Both the position numbers and the translations under genes were made by a program. Below the pieces are notes generated by a model. The model was not told the DNA's origin, made no database searches, and saw only the letters and a list, made by a program, of their open reading frames with translations. This document shows, in pieces, positions 8,773-17,342 of a DNA stretch of 46,351 nt. The stretch lies in contig NZ_SPPK01000008.1 in the NCBI RefSeq assembly GCF_004569505.1, positions 1 through 46,351 on the forward strand, written 5' to 3'. Each line of letters begins with the position of its first letter. Position 1 is the stretch's first letter. Source of the DNA: Dysgonomonas mossii. GTDB lineage: Bacteria; Bacteroidota; Bacteroidia; Bacteroidales; Dysgonomonadaceae.

Positions 8773-9018
8773 ATGGCTCTTAGTAATGCTTTTGCTTTTA
8801 TAAAGTATATTCAATCAAGTAATGATTTTAGAAAATCTTGTTACAGTTGCAAATCAAAGACTGATTTGATAACTATACTAGCATGTTATGGGATTGCATT
8901 TACAGATGAAGAGTTTCGTGAAGCAATTAGTGCATCATTATTTAAATGCCAAACGGAGAATGAAGCCTTAGAAATTAAGCAAATAGAATGGCTATATAAT
9001 TTATATCCCGAAAAATGA
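8773..9018 (+). CDS. Nif11-like small protein
   Basis: An 81-residue protein resembling the Nif11 domain: an N-terminal helical part (AFAFIKYIQSSNDFRKSCY), a 'TDLITILACYGIAFTDEEFREAI' type region and a C-terminal helix. In the family the middle segment reads roughly A-x-x-x-G-(Y/F)-x-F-(T/S)-x-x-E. Nif11 proteins were first seen in nif clusters and their role there is unknown; related sequences also serve as leader parts of RiPP precursors, but no double-glycine cleavage site or modification enzyme is seen here. It is followed 6 bases later by a 110-residue unknown, so the two form an operon, possibly from a sigma54-type promoter. Confidence 0.65.
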   Translation: MALSNAFAFIKYIQSSNDFRKSCYSCKSKTDLITILACYGIAFTDEEFREAISASLFKCQTENEALEIKQIEWLYNLYPEK

Positions 9019-9024
9019 CTTATT

Positions 9025-9357
9025 ATGGATACAAAAGAAAACAAAAACATTATCATACCCACTATAGAAAAAATTCGTTTTATAATTAAAGATGCAACCG
9101 GCTTAGACGTTATGTATGCCTATGAAGATTTGTTCTTTGCTGAACACGGTGTTTTTCTAATCAAAGTTTGTGACAATAATCAAAACCTCTTAGAATGCTT
9201 CTTTAAGCTAGATTGTGATGTACATAATAGTTTGATAATACTCGAGAAGTTAATGACTTCATCTCAACTAAATGGAATGACTCTCCTTAATAAGGGGAAA
9301 TTCGATATGAAGCAAGATAAGGGAGAACAAACCTTCTCCCTCACATTTTATAAATAG
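9025..9357 (+). CDS. Unknown protein coupled to the Nif11 gene
   Basis: A 110-residue soluble protein I do not recognise. It has no signal peptide or membrane segment. The middle (YAYEDLFFAEHGVFLIKV, then LLECFFKLDC) looks like an alpha/beta fold with alternating hydrophobic residues, and two cysteines lie at about residues 55 and 62. It starts 6 bases after the Nif11-like gene, so the two are almost certainly translated from one message, at the left edge of the nif/mod island. A role linked to nitrogen fixation is an inference from position only. Confidence 0.6.
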   Translation: MDTKENKNIIIPTIEKIRFIIKDATGLDVMYAYEDLFFAEHGVFLIKVCDNNQNLLECFFKLDCDVHNSLIILEKLMTSSQLNGMTLLNKGKFDMKQDKGEQTFSLTFYK

Positions 9358-9378
9358 ACGTTTTATTTACAAAAATGT

Positions 9379-9585
9379 TTATTTTCCGATAAGCACTTCT
9401 GTTGACTTTATTATGGCGTGAGCAACATCTCCTACCTTTAGCTCCAATTCATCGACGCTATCCACCGTTACAACTGATACTATAGTTTGTCCATTCCCCA
9501 AATCAATAGTTACCTTAGCCATTACAGCTCCTCTCTTGATGTCTGTAATAGTTCCCTTTAAATCATTGCGAGCACTTAGTTTCAT
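9379..9585 (-). CDS. Molbindin (single Mop domain)
   Basis: A 68-residue protein consisting of one Mop/TOBE domain: it starts SARNDLKGTITDIKRGAVMAK, has VTVDSVDELELKVGD in the middle and ends HAIIKSTEVLIGK. Molbindins assemble into hexamers that bind molybdate and buffer it in the cytoplasm. It lies on the minus strand, divergent from the ModE-like gene. The ModC and ModE-like proteins here both lack their usual Mop/TOBE portions, so this small protein is the only molybdate-binding Mop domain in the locus. Confidence 0.9.
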   Translation of the reverse strand: MKLSARNDLKGTITDIKRGAVMAKVTIDLGNGQTIVSVVTVDSVDELELKVGDVAHAIIKSTEVLIGK

Positions 9586-9756
9586 ATTTTACAGTTTTAA
9601 TTGATTATAATAGCATAACAGTAAACCCGTTGTCTTTGTTATTTTATATCGAATGCTTTTTCATTGAACTCACCAAAGTAGCTTCTCTAAGTTTATCAAA
9701 TGTCTGAATATCCTTATTCGTAAGATTTAATCCTTCTACATTTTGGTAAAAACGAT

Positions 9757-9788
9757 CTCGTTAGACTACATAAATGTAGGTTTACGAG
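9757..9788. promoter_or_regulatory. 32-bp dyad between mop and modE-like genes
   Basis: The symmetric layout is CTCGT-N4-CTACAT-AA-ATGTAG-N4-ACGAG with perfect arms, centred at 9772/9773. It lies in the divergent region between the Mop gene and the ModE-like gene. It does not match the E. coli ModE box. It is a strong candidate operator for the adjacent HTH protein. Confidence 0.65.
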
Positions 9789-9883
9789 AGCGATTCATTA
9801 TACATACAATCATATATCGCTGTATATCTAAAACTTACATCCAATGGCATGATTTCTGATATAATACTGAAAAGAAATAGGAC

Positions 9884-10234
9884 ATGCATCAACCCTTTCG
9901 AATTATATCTAAGCTAGAAATAGAAAAAAATGGAAGTTGTTTTCTCAATGCGAAACGTATTGAACTATTGAAGCGAATTAATAGTCGGGGATCTATTTTG
10001 GGGGCCTCCAAAGATATGAAAATGTCTTATCAGCAAGCATGGGTTATAATCAAAGAGCTTAATAGTATTTCGCCATTACCTGTTGTTACACGTCAACGCG
10101 GTGGAACAAACGGAGGTGGTGCAGTAATTACAAATTTCGGATTCAAATTAATAGAAAGTTTCGAGAGAATGGTCTCAGAACAAAACAAGTATATCTCTGA
10201 AATGGAAGATGATATACTCGCATGCTTTATTTGA
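9884..10234 (+). CDS. ModE-like winged-helix regulator (HTH only)
   Basis: A 116-residue protein equal to the N-terminal DNA-binding half of ModE. Family marks are the LLKRINSRGSILGASKDMKMSYQQAWVII helix-turn-helix region (residues about 27-55, given here in part) and the wing TRQRGGTNGGGAVITNFG-like segment (about 67-85). Full ModE carries two more Mop domains for molybdate sensing; these are absent here, as in many 'LysR N-terminal-like' ModE proteins. It probably controls the downstream porin-modABC genes and the divergent Mop gene, either constitutively or through another molybdate sensor such as the separate Mop protein. Confidence 0.82.
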   Translation: MHQPFRIISKLEIEKNGSCFLNAKRIELLKRINSRGSILGASKDMKMSYQQAWVIIKELNSISPLPVVTRQRGGTNGGGAVITNFGFKLIESFERMVSEQNKYISEMEDDILACFI

Positions 10235-10300
10235 TTTTTTTTACGAATCGTTATTCTTTTTAATTTATATCGATCTATTTCATCTTAATTTATTTAGGTT

Positions 10301-11569
10301 ATGGACAAAAAAAAGTTTTATTCAGGAATTTGTTTTGGCTTATTATTAATTTTTCTTCAAGGACCCGTTTATTCGCAATCAGTAAAGATTGACGGAGAAA
10401 TACGGACGCGGGCAGAGTATCGAAATGGTTTTCAGAGCCCATTAGCAGATACATTGCATAATGCAACTATAGGTTCTCTTCGGACGAGGCTAAATGTTAC
10501 TTACAGCGATGATAAAATCAAAGCTAAGATTACATTGCAAGATTCAAGAACCTATGGTCAGACAGGTATTAATAGTACAAATAATTCTCTTGGACTCTAC
10601 GAAGCATGGGGGGCATATATGTTTACTCCTGAACTTTCGGCGACCTTGGGACGCCAGTCTCTCGAATATGACGACAAACGTCTTTTCTCTGCTGCAAATT
10701 GGAGTAATACAGGTAATTCCCACGATCTGTTATTACTGAAGTATGAAACTAAAACAGGAGCTAAGGCACATCTTGGAAGCGCATGGAACAATGGAGGTGA
10801 CGTCCTTTATGAATCTGCTTACAACGTAAGTAAATCATATAAAATGATGACTTATATATGGCTAGCTAAATCTTTGGGAAAATTCGATGCTACAGCCCTT
10901 TGGGTTAATGATGGTTTTCAACGAGGAGCAACAAATGATTTGATAAACAAGTTGAGTTATCGAAATACAGTAGGCGGTAACTTGGGCTTTAAGGACAAAA
11001 CAATCCCATATTCATTCTACGCAACAGCTTATTATCAATTTGGACACAACCCTAAAGATAAAAGTTTAAGAGGCTATCTATTGGCTTTAAAAAATCAATA
11101 TTCAGTAACAAATAAGTGGAGCATAACACTAGGAGGAGACTATTTTTCGGGATCAAAATATGATCTGGAACAAGGGAAAGACCGTACTTTTAATAAGCTG
11201 TATGGTGTGAATCACTCATTTAACGGCTCAATGGAATATTGGGCTACTTTACCAACTCAAGGGTTATCTGATTTGTATGCAGGCATTACATTTAAATCCA
11301 ATTCAAAATTTAATGTTGATGCAACATTTCACACATTTTCTCTGACTAAAGAATTAAGCTCAACAGATAAAAAGAATATTGGTTCTGAATTAGATATCAC
11401 GGCGAACTATACTATTTCACCTGAAATAACTTTGCAAGGTGGTTGGAGTGCTTATTTCAAAACCGATCAGACCAATACTGTAAAAAAGCAAGTGAATATT
11501 GATACTAAATTTCCGACTTGGGCATATGTTATGATTTCATTTAAGCCTACCTTTTTCTCTAAAAAATAA
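10301..11569 (+). CDS. Outer-membrane porin of the molybdate operon (alginate-export-like)
   Basis: A 422-residue protein with a signal peptide (residues 1-25, ending near VYSQS) followed by about 400 residues of alternating beta strands and an aromatic end, as expected for an outer-membrane barrel. It starts with VKIDGEIRTRAEYRNGF and contains YEAWGAYMFTPELSATLGRQ, typical of AlgE/alginate-export-like porins. It sits 18 bases before modA and downstream of the ModE-like gene, so it is probably the outer-membrane entry channel for molybdate or a related oxyanion. That substrate is inferred from context only. Confidence 0.75.
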   Translation: MDKKKFYSGICFGLLLIFLQGPVYSQSVKIDGEIRTRAEYRNGFQSPLADTLHNATIGSLRTRLNVTYSDDKIKAKITLQDSRTYGQTGINSTNNSLGLYEAWGAYMFTPELSATLGRQSLEYDDKRLFSAANWSNTGNSHDLLLLKYETKTGAKAHLGSAWNNGGDVLYESAYNVSKSYKMMTYIWLAKSLGKFDATALWVNDGFQRGATNDLINKLSYRNTVGGNLGFKDKTIPYSFYATAYYQFGHNPKDKSLRGYLLALKNQYSVTNKWSITLGGDYFSGSKYDLEQGKDRTFNKLYGVNHSFNGSMEYWATLPTQGLSDLYAGITFKSNSKFNVDATFHTFSLTKELSSTDKKNIGSELDITANYTISPEITLQGGWSAYFKTDQTNTVKKQVNIDTKFPTWAYVMISFKPTFFSKK

Positions 11570-11587
11570 AATACTAATAATTAAATA

Positions 11588-12349
11588 ATGAGAACTATGA
11601 AACGACTATTATTTACAGTAATATTACTACTATCCGTCTTTATATATACAAATGCACAGAATGTTAAAGTTGCAGCTGCTGCAAATCTCAGATATGTACT
11701 CGAAGATATAAAAAAACTATATGAAAAAGAAAATCCAAAAGCTAAAATAGATATCACATTTGGCTCGTCCGGTACGTTAACGCAACAGATAGTTAATGGA
11801 GCTGCATTTGATCTTTTTATGGCTGCAGATGTTGATTTCCCTAAAAAAGTGAAAGAGAGCGGCTTTGCAAATGGTGAAGTGAAAACATACATATATGGAA
11901 AATTAGCTCTTTGGAGTCTTACTCTCGACGTATCTAAAGGGATTAATACTGTACTTCAGTCATCAGTAAAGAAAATAGCAATAGCCAATCCCAAGGGTGC
12001 GCCATATGGAGAAGCCGCTGTTAACTTGCTCAAATCAAAGAAACTATACGATAAGATAAGCAGTCAGATTGTGTGGGGCGACAATATTGGTCAGGCAGCA
12101 CAATTTGCTTTCTCCGGAAATGCCGAACTGGGTTTTGTTGCGCTGTCATTGGCTATGGCTCCGGAAATGAGAAGTAAAGGTAAATACTATGTATTCAATG
12201 AAAAGGATTGTCCTCCTATTGAACAAGCTTATGTATTAATAAAGGGATCGGAGAAAAATCCAGAAGCATCGAAGTTTATAAACTATGCGATGAGTCGAAA
12301 GTGCGATAGGCTTTGGAGTAGCTATGGATACGGCTTATTAAAGAAATAG
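11588..12349 (+). CDS. modA: Molybdate ABC transporter substrate-binding protein
   Basis: A 253-residue periplasmic binding protein. The signal peptide spans roughly residues 4-24 (hydrophobic core LLFTVILLLSVFIYTNAQ). The mature part begins NVKVAAAANLRYVLEDI and contains FGSSGTLTQQI, ANGAAFDLFMAADVDFP-type and GFVALSLA segments, which in ModA form the oxyanion site with serine and backbone amides. It binds molybdate (or tungstate) and delivers it to ModB/ModC. A second ATG at 11597 would give a more typical signal peptide start. It lies between the porin and modB in one operon. Confidence 0.92.
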   Translation: MRTMKRLLFTVILLLSVFIYTNAQNVKVAAAANLRYVLEDIKKLYEKENPKAKIDITFGSSGTLTQQIVNGAAFDLFMAADVDFPKKVKESGFANGEVKTYIYGKLALWSLTLDVSKGINTVLQSSVKKIAIANPKGAPYGEAAVNLLKSKKLYDKISSQIVWGDNIGQAAQFAFSGNAELGFVALSLAMAPEMRSKGKYYVFNEKDCPPIEQAYVLIKGSEKNPEASKFINYAMSRKCDRLWSSYGYGLLKK

Positions 12350-12364
12350 TAACAGACCAATTCT

Positions 12365-12388
12365 CTATTGTTACACTAAGAACAATAG
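12365..12388 (+). promoter_or_regulatory. Intra-operon hairpin between modA and modB
   Basis: Arms CTATTGTT (12365-12372) and AACAATAG (12381-12388) with an 8-base loop, between the modA stop and the modB start. It could reduce read-through or protect the modA message so that the binding protein is made in excess. No T-tract follows. Confidence 0.5.
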
Positions 12389-12408
12389 GGAACTTATTAT
12401 ATTGAGAT

Positions 12409-13092
12409 ATGGAAACTGATTTTATAGATACTCTCTTACTGACTGCTAAATTAGCAATAGCTACAACAGGTATACTTTTCCTTCTAGGATTACCTGTTGC
12501 ATATATATTGGCCTATACCCGATATCGGATAAAAGTGATCTTTGAAGCTTTGATTTGTATGCCAATGGTATTACCTCCTACAGTATTAGGATATTATCTG
12601 CTAGTAGCGTTTAGCCCACAAAATGGATTCGGGCGATTCATTGAGCAATACTTCGATGTCCGATTAGCCTTTTCTTTTGAGGGAATATTGATCGCAAGCG
12701 TAATAGCCGGACTACCTTTTATGATACAGCCTCTTCAAAGCGGACTTGCCAGTTTGCCTGCAAGTTTAAGAGAAGCATCGTATATCTTAGGTAAATCAAG
12801 AATAACAACATTCTTCCGTGTTTTATTACCCAATATAAAACCTTCTATAATAACAGGTATTTCTCTCACATTTGCTCATTGCATAGGTGAATTTGGCATT
12901 GTACTCATGGTTGGGGGTAATATTCCGGAACAAACAAGAATAGCATCAATCGCAATTTATGATGAGGTGCAAACTTTGAATTATAGTGTAGCTAATAAAT
13001 ATTCTCTTATCTTGTTTGTTACTTCTTTTGTGTTGTTGACAATCATTTATAGTATTAATAAAGGATTCAGGATGAAAACCGGAGGGGAATAA
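12409..13092 (+). CDS. modB: Molybdate ABC transporter permease
   Basis: A 227-residue inner-membrane protein with about six hydrophobic segments. The EAA loop that docks the ATPase reads EASYILGKSRITTFFRVLLP (about residues 122-141), and GEFGIVLMVGGNIP (about 160-173) is typical of ModB. It forms the transmembrane channel for molybdate as a dimer with ModC. Length is normal. It is followed 23 bases later by modC. Confidence 0.93.
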   Translation: METDFIDTLLLTAKLAIATTGILFLLGLPVAYILAYTRYRIKVIFEALICMPMVLPPTVLGYYLLVAFSPQNGFGRFIEQYFDVRLAFSFEGILIASVIAGLPFMIQPLQSGLASLPASLREASYILGKSRITTFFRVLLPNIKPSIITGISLTFAHCIGEFGIVLMVGGNIPEQTRIASIAIYDEVQTLNYSVANKYSLILFVTSFVLLTIIYSINKGFRMKTGGE

Positions 13093-13115
13093 ACCTCCAT
13101 ATATATGCGAAAGGT

Positions 13116-13781
13116 ATGATTTATATAAATGTAGAACGGAAAATGTTGACATCCGAAGGAGAACGCTCATTAAATATAGATATTAATATAGAAGATAAAG
13201 ACCTTGTTGCTATTTTTGGTCATTCAGGTGCAGGAAAGACAACCTTGTTACGGATGATTGCAGGACTACAAAAGCCTGATAAAGGCGTTATCGCTATAGG
13301 AGATAACGTAGTATTCGACTCGGCAAAGAAGATCAATCTCTCTCCACAAAAAAGGAATATTGGCTTTATGTTTCAAGATTATGCCCTTTTTCCCAATATG
13401 ACGGTGGAAGAAAATATACGTTTTGGACAAGATAAAGGACAAAATAAACAGTATACAGACCAATTAATAGAAACTTTTGGACTGGATATGCTGCGTAAGC
13501 GCAAGCCATCAAAATTATCAGGAGGACAAAAACAACGAGTAGCTTTGGCTCGCTCCATCGCTAGGAAACCCGATGTACTCTTGCTAGATGAACCGTTATC
13601 TTCTCTAGACGAATCGATGAGATTATCTCTTCAGTCTGAAATACTAAAAGCTCACGAGTTATTTGCCTCTACTACACTCATTGTGAGTCACAACAGAGAT
13701 GAAATAAAAAGGATAGCAACACATGTACTCTGTATTGGTACAGAGAAAATAAACGAACTACTAGATCCTACATTTTTGTAG
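13116..13781 (+). CDS. modC: Molybdate ABC transporter ATP-binding protein, short form
   Basis: A 221-residue ABC ATPase: Walker A GHSGAGKTT (about residues 33-41), Q-loop FMFQDYALFP, signature LSGGQKQRVALARS, Walker B DVLLLDEPLSSLD and switch histidine in VSHNRDE. It powers molybdate uptake through ModB. E. coli-type ModC is about 350 residues, with a C-terminal TOBE/Mop domain for feedback by molybdate; that domain is absent here, while a single Mop domain is encoded separately at 9379-9585. It is the last gene of the mod operon, about 210 bases before nifH. Confidence 0.9.
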   Translation: MIYINVERKMLTSEGERSLNIDINIEDKDLVAIFGHSGAGKTTLLRMIAGLQKPDKGVIAIGDNVVFDSAKKINLSPQKRNIGFMFQDYALFPNMTVEENIRFGQDKGQNKQYTDQLIETFGLDMLRKRKPSKLSGGQKQRVALARSIARKPDVLLLDEPLSSLDESMRLSLQSEILKAHELFASTTLIVSHNRDEIKRIATHVLCIGTEKINELLDPTFL

Positions 13782-13845
13782 GATTCACTTTTAAATCTTA
13801 CATTTTAGAACATTTTATAAAATCAGCTATTTTTTATTTTAAAAC

Positions 13846-13871
13846 GATCAAAGATTATCAATCTATTGATC
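13846..13871. promoter_or_regulatory. Imperfect dyad upstream of nifH
   Basis: GATCAAAGATT (13846-13856) and AATCT-A-TTGATC (13860-13871) pair across ATC with a single bulged base. It lies about 50 bases upstream of the -24 element, within the region where an enhancer-binding activator could sit. No classical NifA site (TGT-N10-ACA) was found here. Confidence 0.45.
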
Positions 13872-13877
13872 AGGATA

Positions 13878-13913
13878 TTAAACCGTTATATGATTCGAGA
13901 TATAACGGTTTAA
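13878..13913. promoter_or_regulatory. 14-bp perfect inverted repeat beside the nifH promoter
   Basis: Arms TTAAACCGTTATAT (13878-13891) and ATATAACGGTTTAA (13900-13913) are perfectly complementary with an 8-base loop, ending 7 bases before the -24 element. It may be the activator or repressor site for nifH, or a terminator for the mod operon; the absence of a T-tract favours a protein-binding site. Confidence 0.65.
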
Positions 13914-14816
<903 letters not shown>

Positions 14817-14876
14817 TCAGACATTTCATATATTCCTATTTTCATAAAATTATTCAATTTACAATCATTAAATATC

Positions 14877-14882
14877 AGGAGG
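14877..14882 (+). promoter_or_regulatory. Strong Shine-Dalgarno of nifI1
   Basis: AGGAGG with 6 bases to the ATG. Such a full site is unusual for Bacteroidota, whose genes here mostly lack one; another is found before nifB (21557-21562). Confidence 0.7.
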
Positions 14883-14888
14883 ATTTTT

Positions 14889-15212
14889 ATGTTATTAATA
14901 AGAGCCATAGTGCGTCCGGAGAAATCGCCAGTAGTTATGAAAGATTTATTTAATGCCGGTTTTCCGGCTGTTACGAAGTTGTCGGTTTTCGGTCGCGGGA
15001 AACAACGCGGACTAAAAGTCGGCAACGTAACATACGATGAATTACCGAAAGACTTACTAATAATTGCAATCAACGAAAAGGACAAAGAATTTGTCGTAGA
15101 AACGATTATAGCCTCTGCCCGTTCCGGAGAAAAAGGACAGGCCGGTGACGGAAAAATATTCATTACTCCAATAGAGGAAACTTACACCATATCAAGCCGT
15201 AAGAAAGAATAA
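14889..15212 (+). CDS. nifI1: PII-type nitrogenase regulator NifI1
   Basis: A 107-residue PII-family protein: N-terminal strand MLLIRAIVRPEKSPVVMKDL, FGRGKQRG leading into the T-loop (about residues 36-55) and the C-terminal GDGKIFITPIEETYTI-like stretch. In methanogens and clostridia, NifI1 and NifI2 form a complex that binds NifDK and blocks it when fixed nitrogen (low 2-oxoglutarate) is available. It lies directly between nifH and nifI2, the position known for this pair, and has a strong AGGAGG ribosome-binding site. Confidence 0.93.
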   Translation: MLLIRAIVRPEKSPVVMKDLFNAGFPAVTKLSVFGRGKQRGLKVGNVTYDELPKDLLIIAINEKDKEFVVETIIASARSGEKGQAGDGKIFITPIEETYTISSRKKE

Positions 15213-15230
15213 AATAAAATCGTTAAAAGC

Positions 15231-15626
15231 ATGAAATTAATCTTAGCAATTATAAGAATCGCAAAAATGAGTGAGACTAAAGAGGCTTTAGCCGCTGCGG
15301 GCCTTCCGTCCTTTACTGCAATGCATGTTTTAGGAAGAGGACAGGGACATGGCGATTTGGAAAAGATAAAAGCAATATCTCAGCACAACGAAGCCGCACC
15401 GGAAGATCTGAAAGATGCCTTGGAATTTATCCCTGAGGTCCCTCGTTTGAAGTCAAAACGAATGATAACACTTGTAGTTACCGATGAAAAAAAAGAGTTG
15501 GCTATAGAAACCATTCTGAAAGCAAACCAAACAGGGAAATCGGGCGATGGAAAAGTCTTTGTTTTAAATGCATTGGGTTCATACAGTGTACATACAGGTG
15601 AAGCTGGTGATGCAACATTGGATTAA
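15231..15626 (+). CDS. nifI2: PII-type nitrogenase regulator NifI2
   Basis: A 131-residue PII-family protein with a longer T-loop than NifI1: MKLILAIIRIAKMSETKEAL at the start, the VLGRGQGHGDLEKI segment, an extended loop (about residues 45-75) and KSGDGKVFVLNALGSYSV near the end. It partners NifI1 in the reversible switch-off of nitrogenase by binding the MoFe protein. It lies 18 bases after nifI1 and 44 bases before nifD. The pair allows post-translational control without draTG. Confidence 0.93.
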   Translation: MKLILAIIRIAKMSETKEALAAAGLPSFTAMHVLGRGQGHGDLEKIKAISQHNEAAPEDLKDALEFIPEVPRLKSKRMITLVVTDEKKELAIETILKANQTGKSGDGKVFVLNALGSYSVHTGEAGDATLD

Positions 15627-15670
15627 ACAATAAATAGGATCGAAGGAAATATCTATAATCAAAAGAAATT

Positions 15671-17314
15671 ATGGTAGACGATAAAGATAAAATCAAAGAT
15701 GGTATAATTGCCGATTTACAAACTTTTAAAGATGAGGTGATAACTAAATATCCCAAAAAGGTCGGTAAAAAAAGAGCCAAGTCAATTATACTCAGTGATA
15801 CTGAACAAACACCTGAAATTCAAGCAAACGTACGTACTATACCCGGTATCATAACTCAACGGGGATGTACATATGCCGGATGTAAGGGCGTAGTATTGGG
15901 ACCAACCCGTGATATCGTAAACATTACACACGGCCCTATCGGATGTGGATTTTACTCATGGCTAACAAGACGTAATCAGACAAAACCGACAACGGATGAA
16001 GAAGCAAACTTTATACCCTATTGTTTTTCAACCGATATGCAAGATAAAAATATTGTATTCGGGGGAGAAGATAAGTTAAAGCAGGCTATTCGCGAAGCTT
16101 ACGAATTATTTCATCCGAAAGCAATTGCTATATTTTCAACATGTCCGGTCGGATTGATTGGTGATGATGTACACCGTGTAGCACGACACATGATGGAAGA
16201 GATAGGTGGAGACATAAATATTTTCGGCTTTTCTTGTGAGGGTTATCGAGGAGTATCTCAGTCTGCCGGCCACCACATTGCGAACAATGGATTATTTAAA
16301 AACCTGATAGGTCGTGATGACGAAGTAAGAGGAAGTCTTAAATATCGCGTCAATTTGTTGGGTGAATATAACATCGGTGGCGATGCTTTCGAATTAGAAA
16401 GAGTATTTGAAAAATGTGGCATAAACTTGGTTTCTACGTTTAGTGGAAACTCGACTATAGAGAGTTTCGAAAATGCACATACAGCCGACCTGAATATGGT
16501 TATGTGTCATCGTTCTATCAACTATGTTGCAGAAATGATGGAAACAGGATTCGGTATTCCTTGGATCAAAGTTCAGCCGATAGGAGCACGATCAACAGCA
16601 AAAATGTTACGCAAAATTGCACAATATTTTGGTGATCAGGAATTAATAGATAAGGTCGAAGAGGTTGTAGCTGAAGAAATGGCTGAAGTAGAAGCTGTAA
16701 GGGAGAAGATATATGCGAAAACCAAGGGAAAATTATCCATGCTTTTTGTCGGAGGATCACGAGCACACCACTATCAAGATTTATTTGAAGAACTGGGAAT
16801 GACTACAATCGCAGCCGGATATGAATTCGGACACCGTGATGATTATGAAGGACGCCGTGTAATACCAACGATACAGATCGATGCTGATAGCCGTAATATC
16901 GAAGAGATAACCGTAACAAAAGATGCCACACGTTACAATCCGCGCAAGACAGAAAGCGAATTACAAGAATTAAACAAAGAACTTGAATTCACTGAGTACA
17001 AAGGGATCATGGATCAGATGGAAAAAGGGACTCTTGTTATAGATGACCTTAGCCATTATGAGATGGAGAAACTGATTGAAATGTATCATCCGGATGTATT
17101 CTGTGCTGGTATAAAAGAAAAATTCTGTGTCCAGAAAATGGGTATTCCTTTGAAGCAACTTCACAATTATGATGTAGGTGGACCATATGCCGGATTTAAG
17201 GGTGCTATTAACTTTTATAAAGACATCGAAATGATGGTAGGTGCAAATATCTGGAAGGAAATAAAAGCACCTTGGGAGAGCGATGCATATGTTGAAGCTC
17301 AGTATGCTTGCTAA
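15671..17314 (+). CDS. nifD: Nitrogenase MoFe protein alpha chain
   Basis: A 547-residue subunit. P-cluster ligands are Cys66 (RGCTYAG), Cys92 (HGPIGCGF) and Cys158 (FSTCPVGLIGDD). The FeMo-cofactor cysteine lies in MVMCHRSINY, the cofactor histidine in QLHNYDVGGPY, and the active-site pair in RGVSQSAGHHIAN. An insert of about 50 residues (around TRYNPRKTESELQELNKELE) before IKEKFCVQKMG is typical of the clostridial, group III enzyme. No vnfG or anfG delta subunit is present, so a Mo enzyme is expected, in line with the adjacent mod genes. It forms the catalytic tetramer with NifK. Confidence 0.97.
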   Translation: MVDDKDKIKDGIIADLQTFKDEVITKYPKKVGKKRAKSIILSDTEQTPEIQANVRTIPGIITQRGCTYAGCKGVVLGPTRDIVNITHGPIGCGFYSWLTRRNQTKPTTDEEANFIPYCFSTDMQDKNIVFGGEDKLKQAIREAYELFHPKAIAIFSTCPVGLIGDDVHRVARHMMEEIGGDINIFGFSCEGYRGVSQSAGHHIANNGLFKNLIGRDDEVRGSLKYRVNLLGEYNIGGDAFELERVFEKCGINLVSTFSGNSTIESFENAHTADLNMVMCHRSINYVAEMMETGFGIPWIKVQPIGARSTAKMLRKIAQYFGDQELIDKVEEVVAEEMAEVEAVREKIYAKTKGKLSMLFVGGSRAHHYQDLFEELGMTTIAAGYEFGHRDDYEGRRVIPTIQIDADSRNIEEITVTKDATRYNPRKTESELQELNKELEFTEYKGIMDQMEKGTLVIDDLSHYEMEKLIEMYHPDVFCAGIKEKFCVQKMGIPLKQLHNYDVGGPYAGFKGAINFYKDIEMMVGANIWKEIKAPWESDAYVEAQYAC

Positions 17315-17342
17315 ACTATTATGAACAACTAAAAAAAAAATT

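Noticed and set aside
9799..9826. TATACA-N16-TGTATA and an ATCGCTGTATAT string resembling an E. coli ModE half site
   Set aside because: The partner half is missing and the orientation is wrong for a ModE box; the dyad at 9757-9788 is the better candidate.
15671..17314. Alternative (V or Fe-only) nitrogenase
   Set aside because: No delta-subunit gene (vnfG/anfG) is present, nifEN and mod genes are adjacent, and NifD/NifK show the Mo-type cysteines and histidine context.
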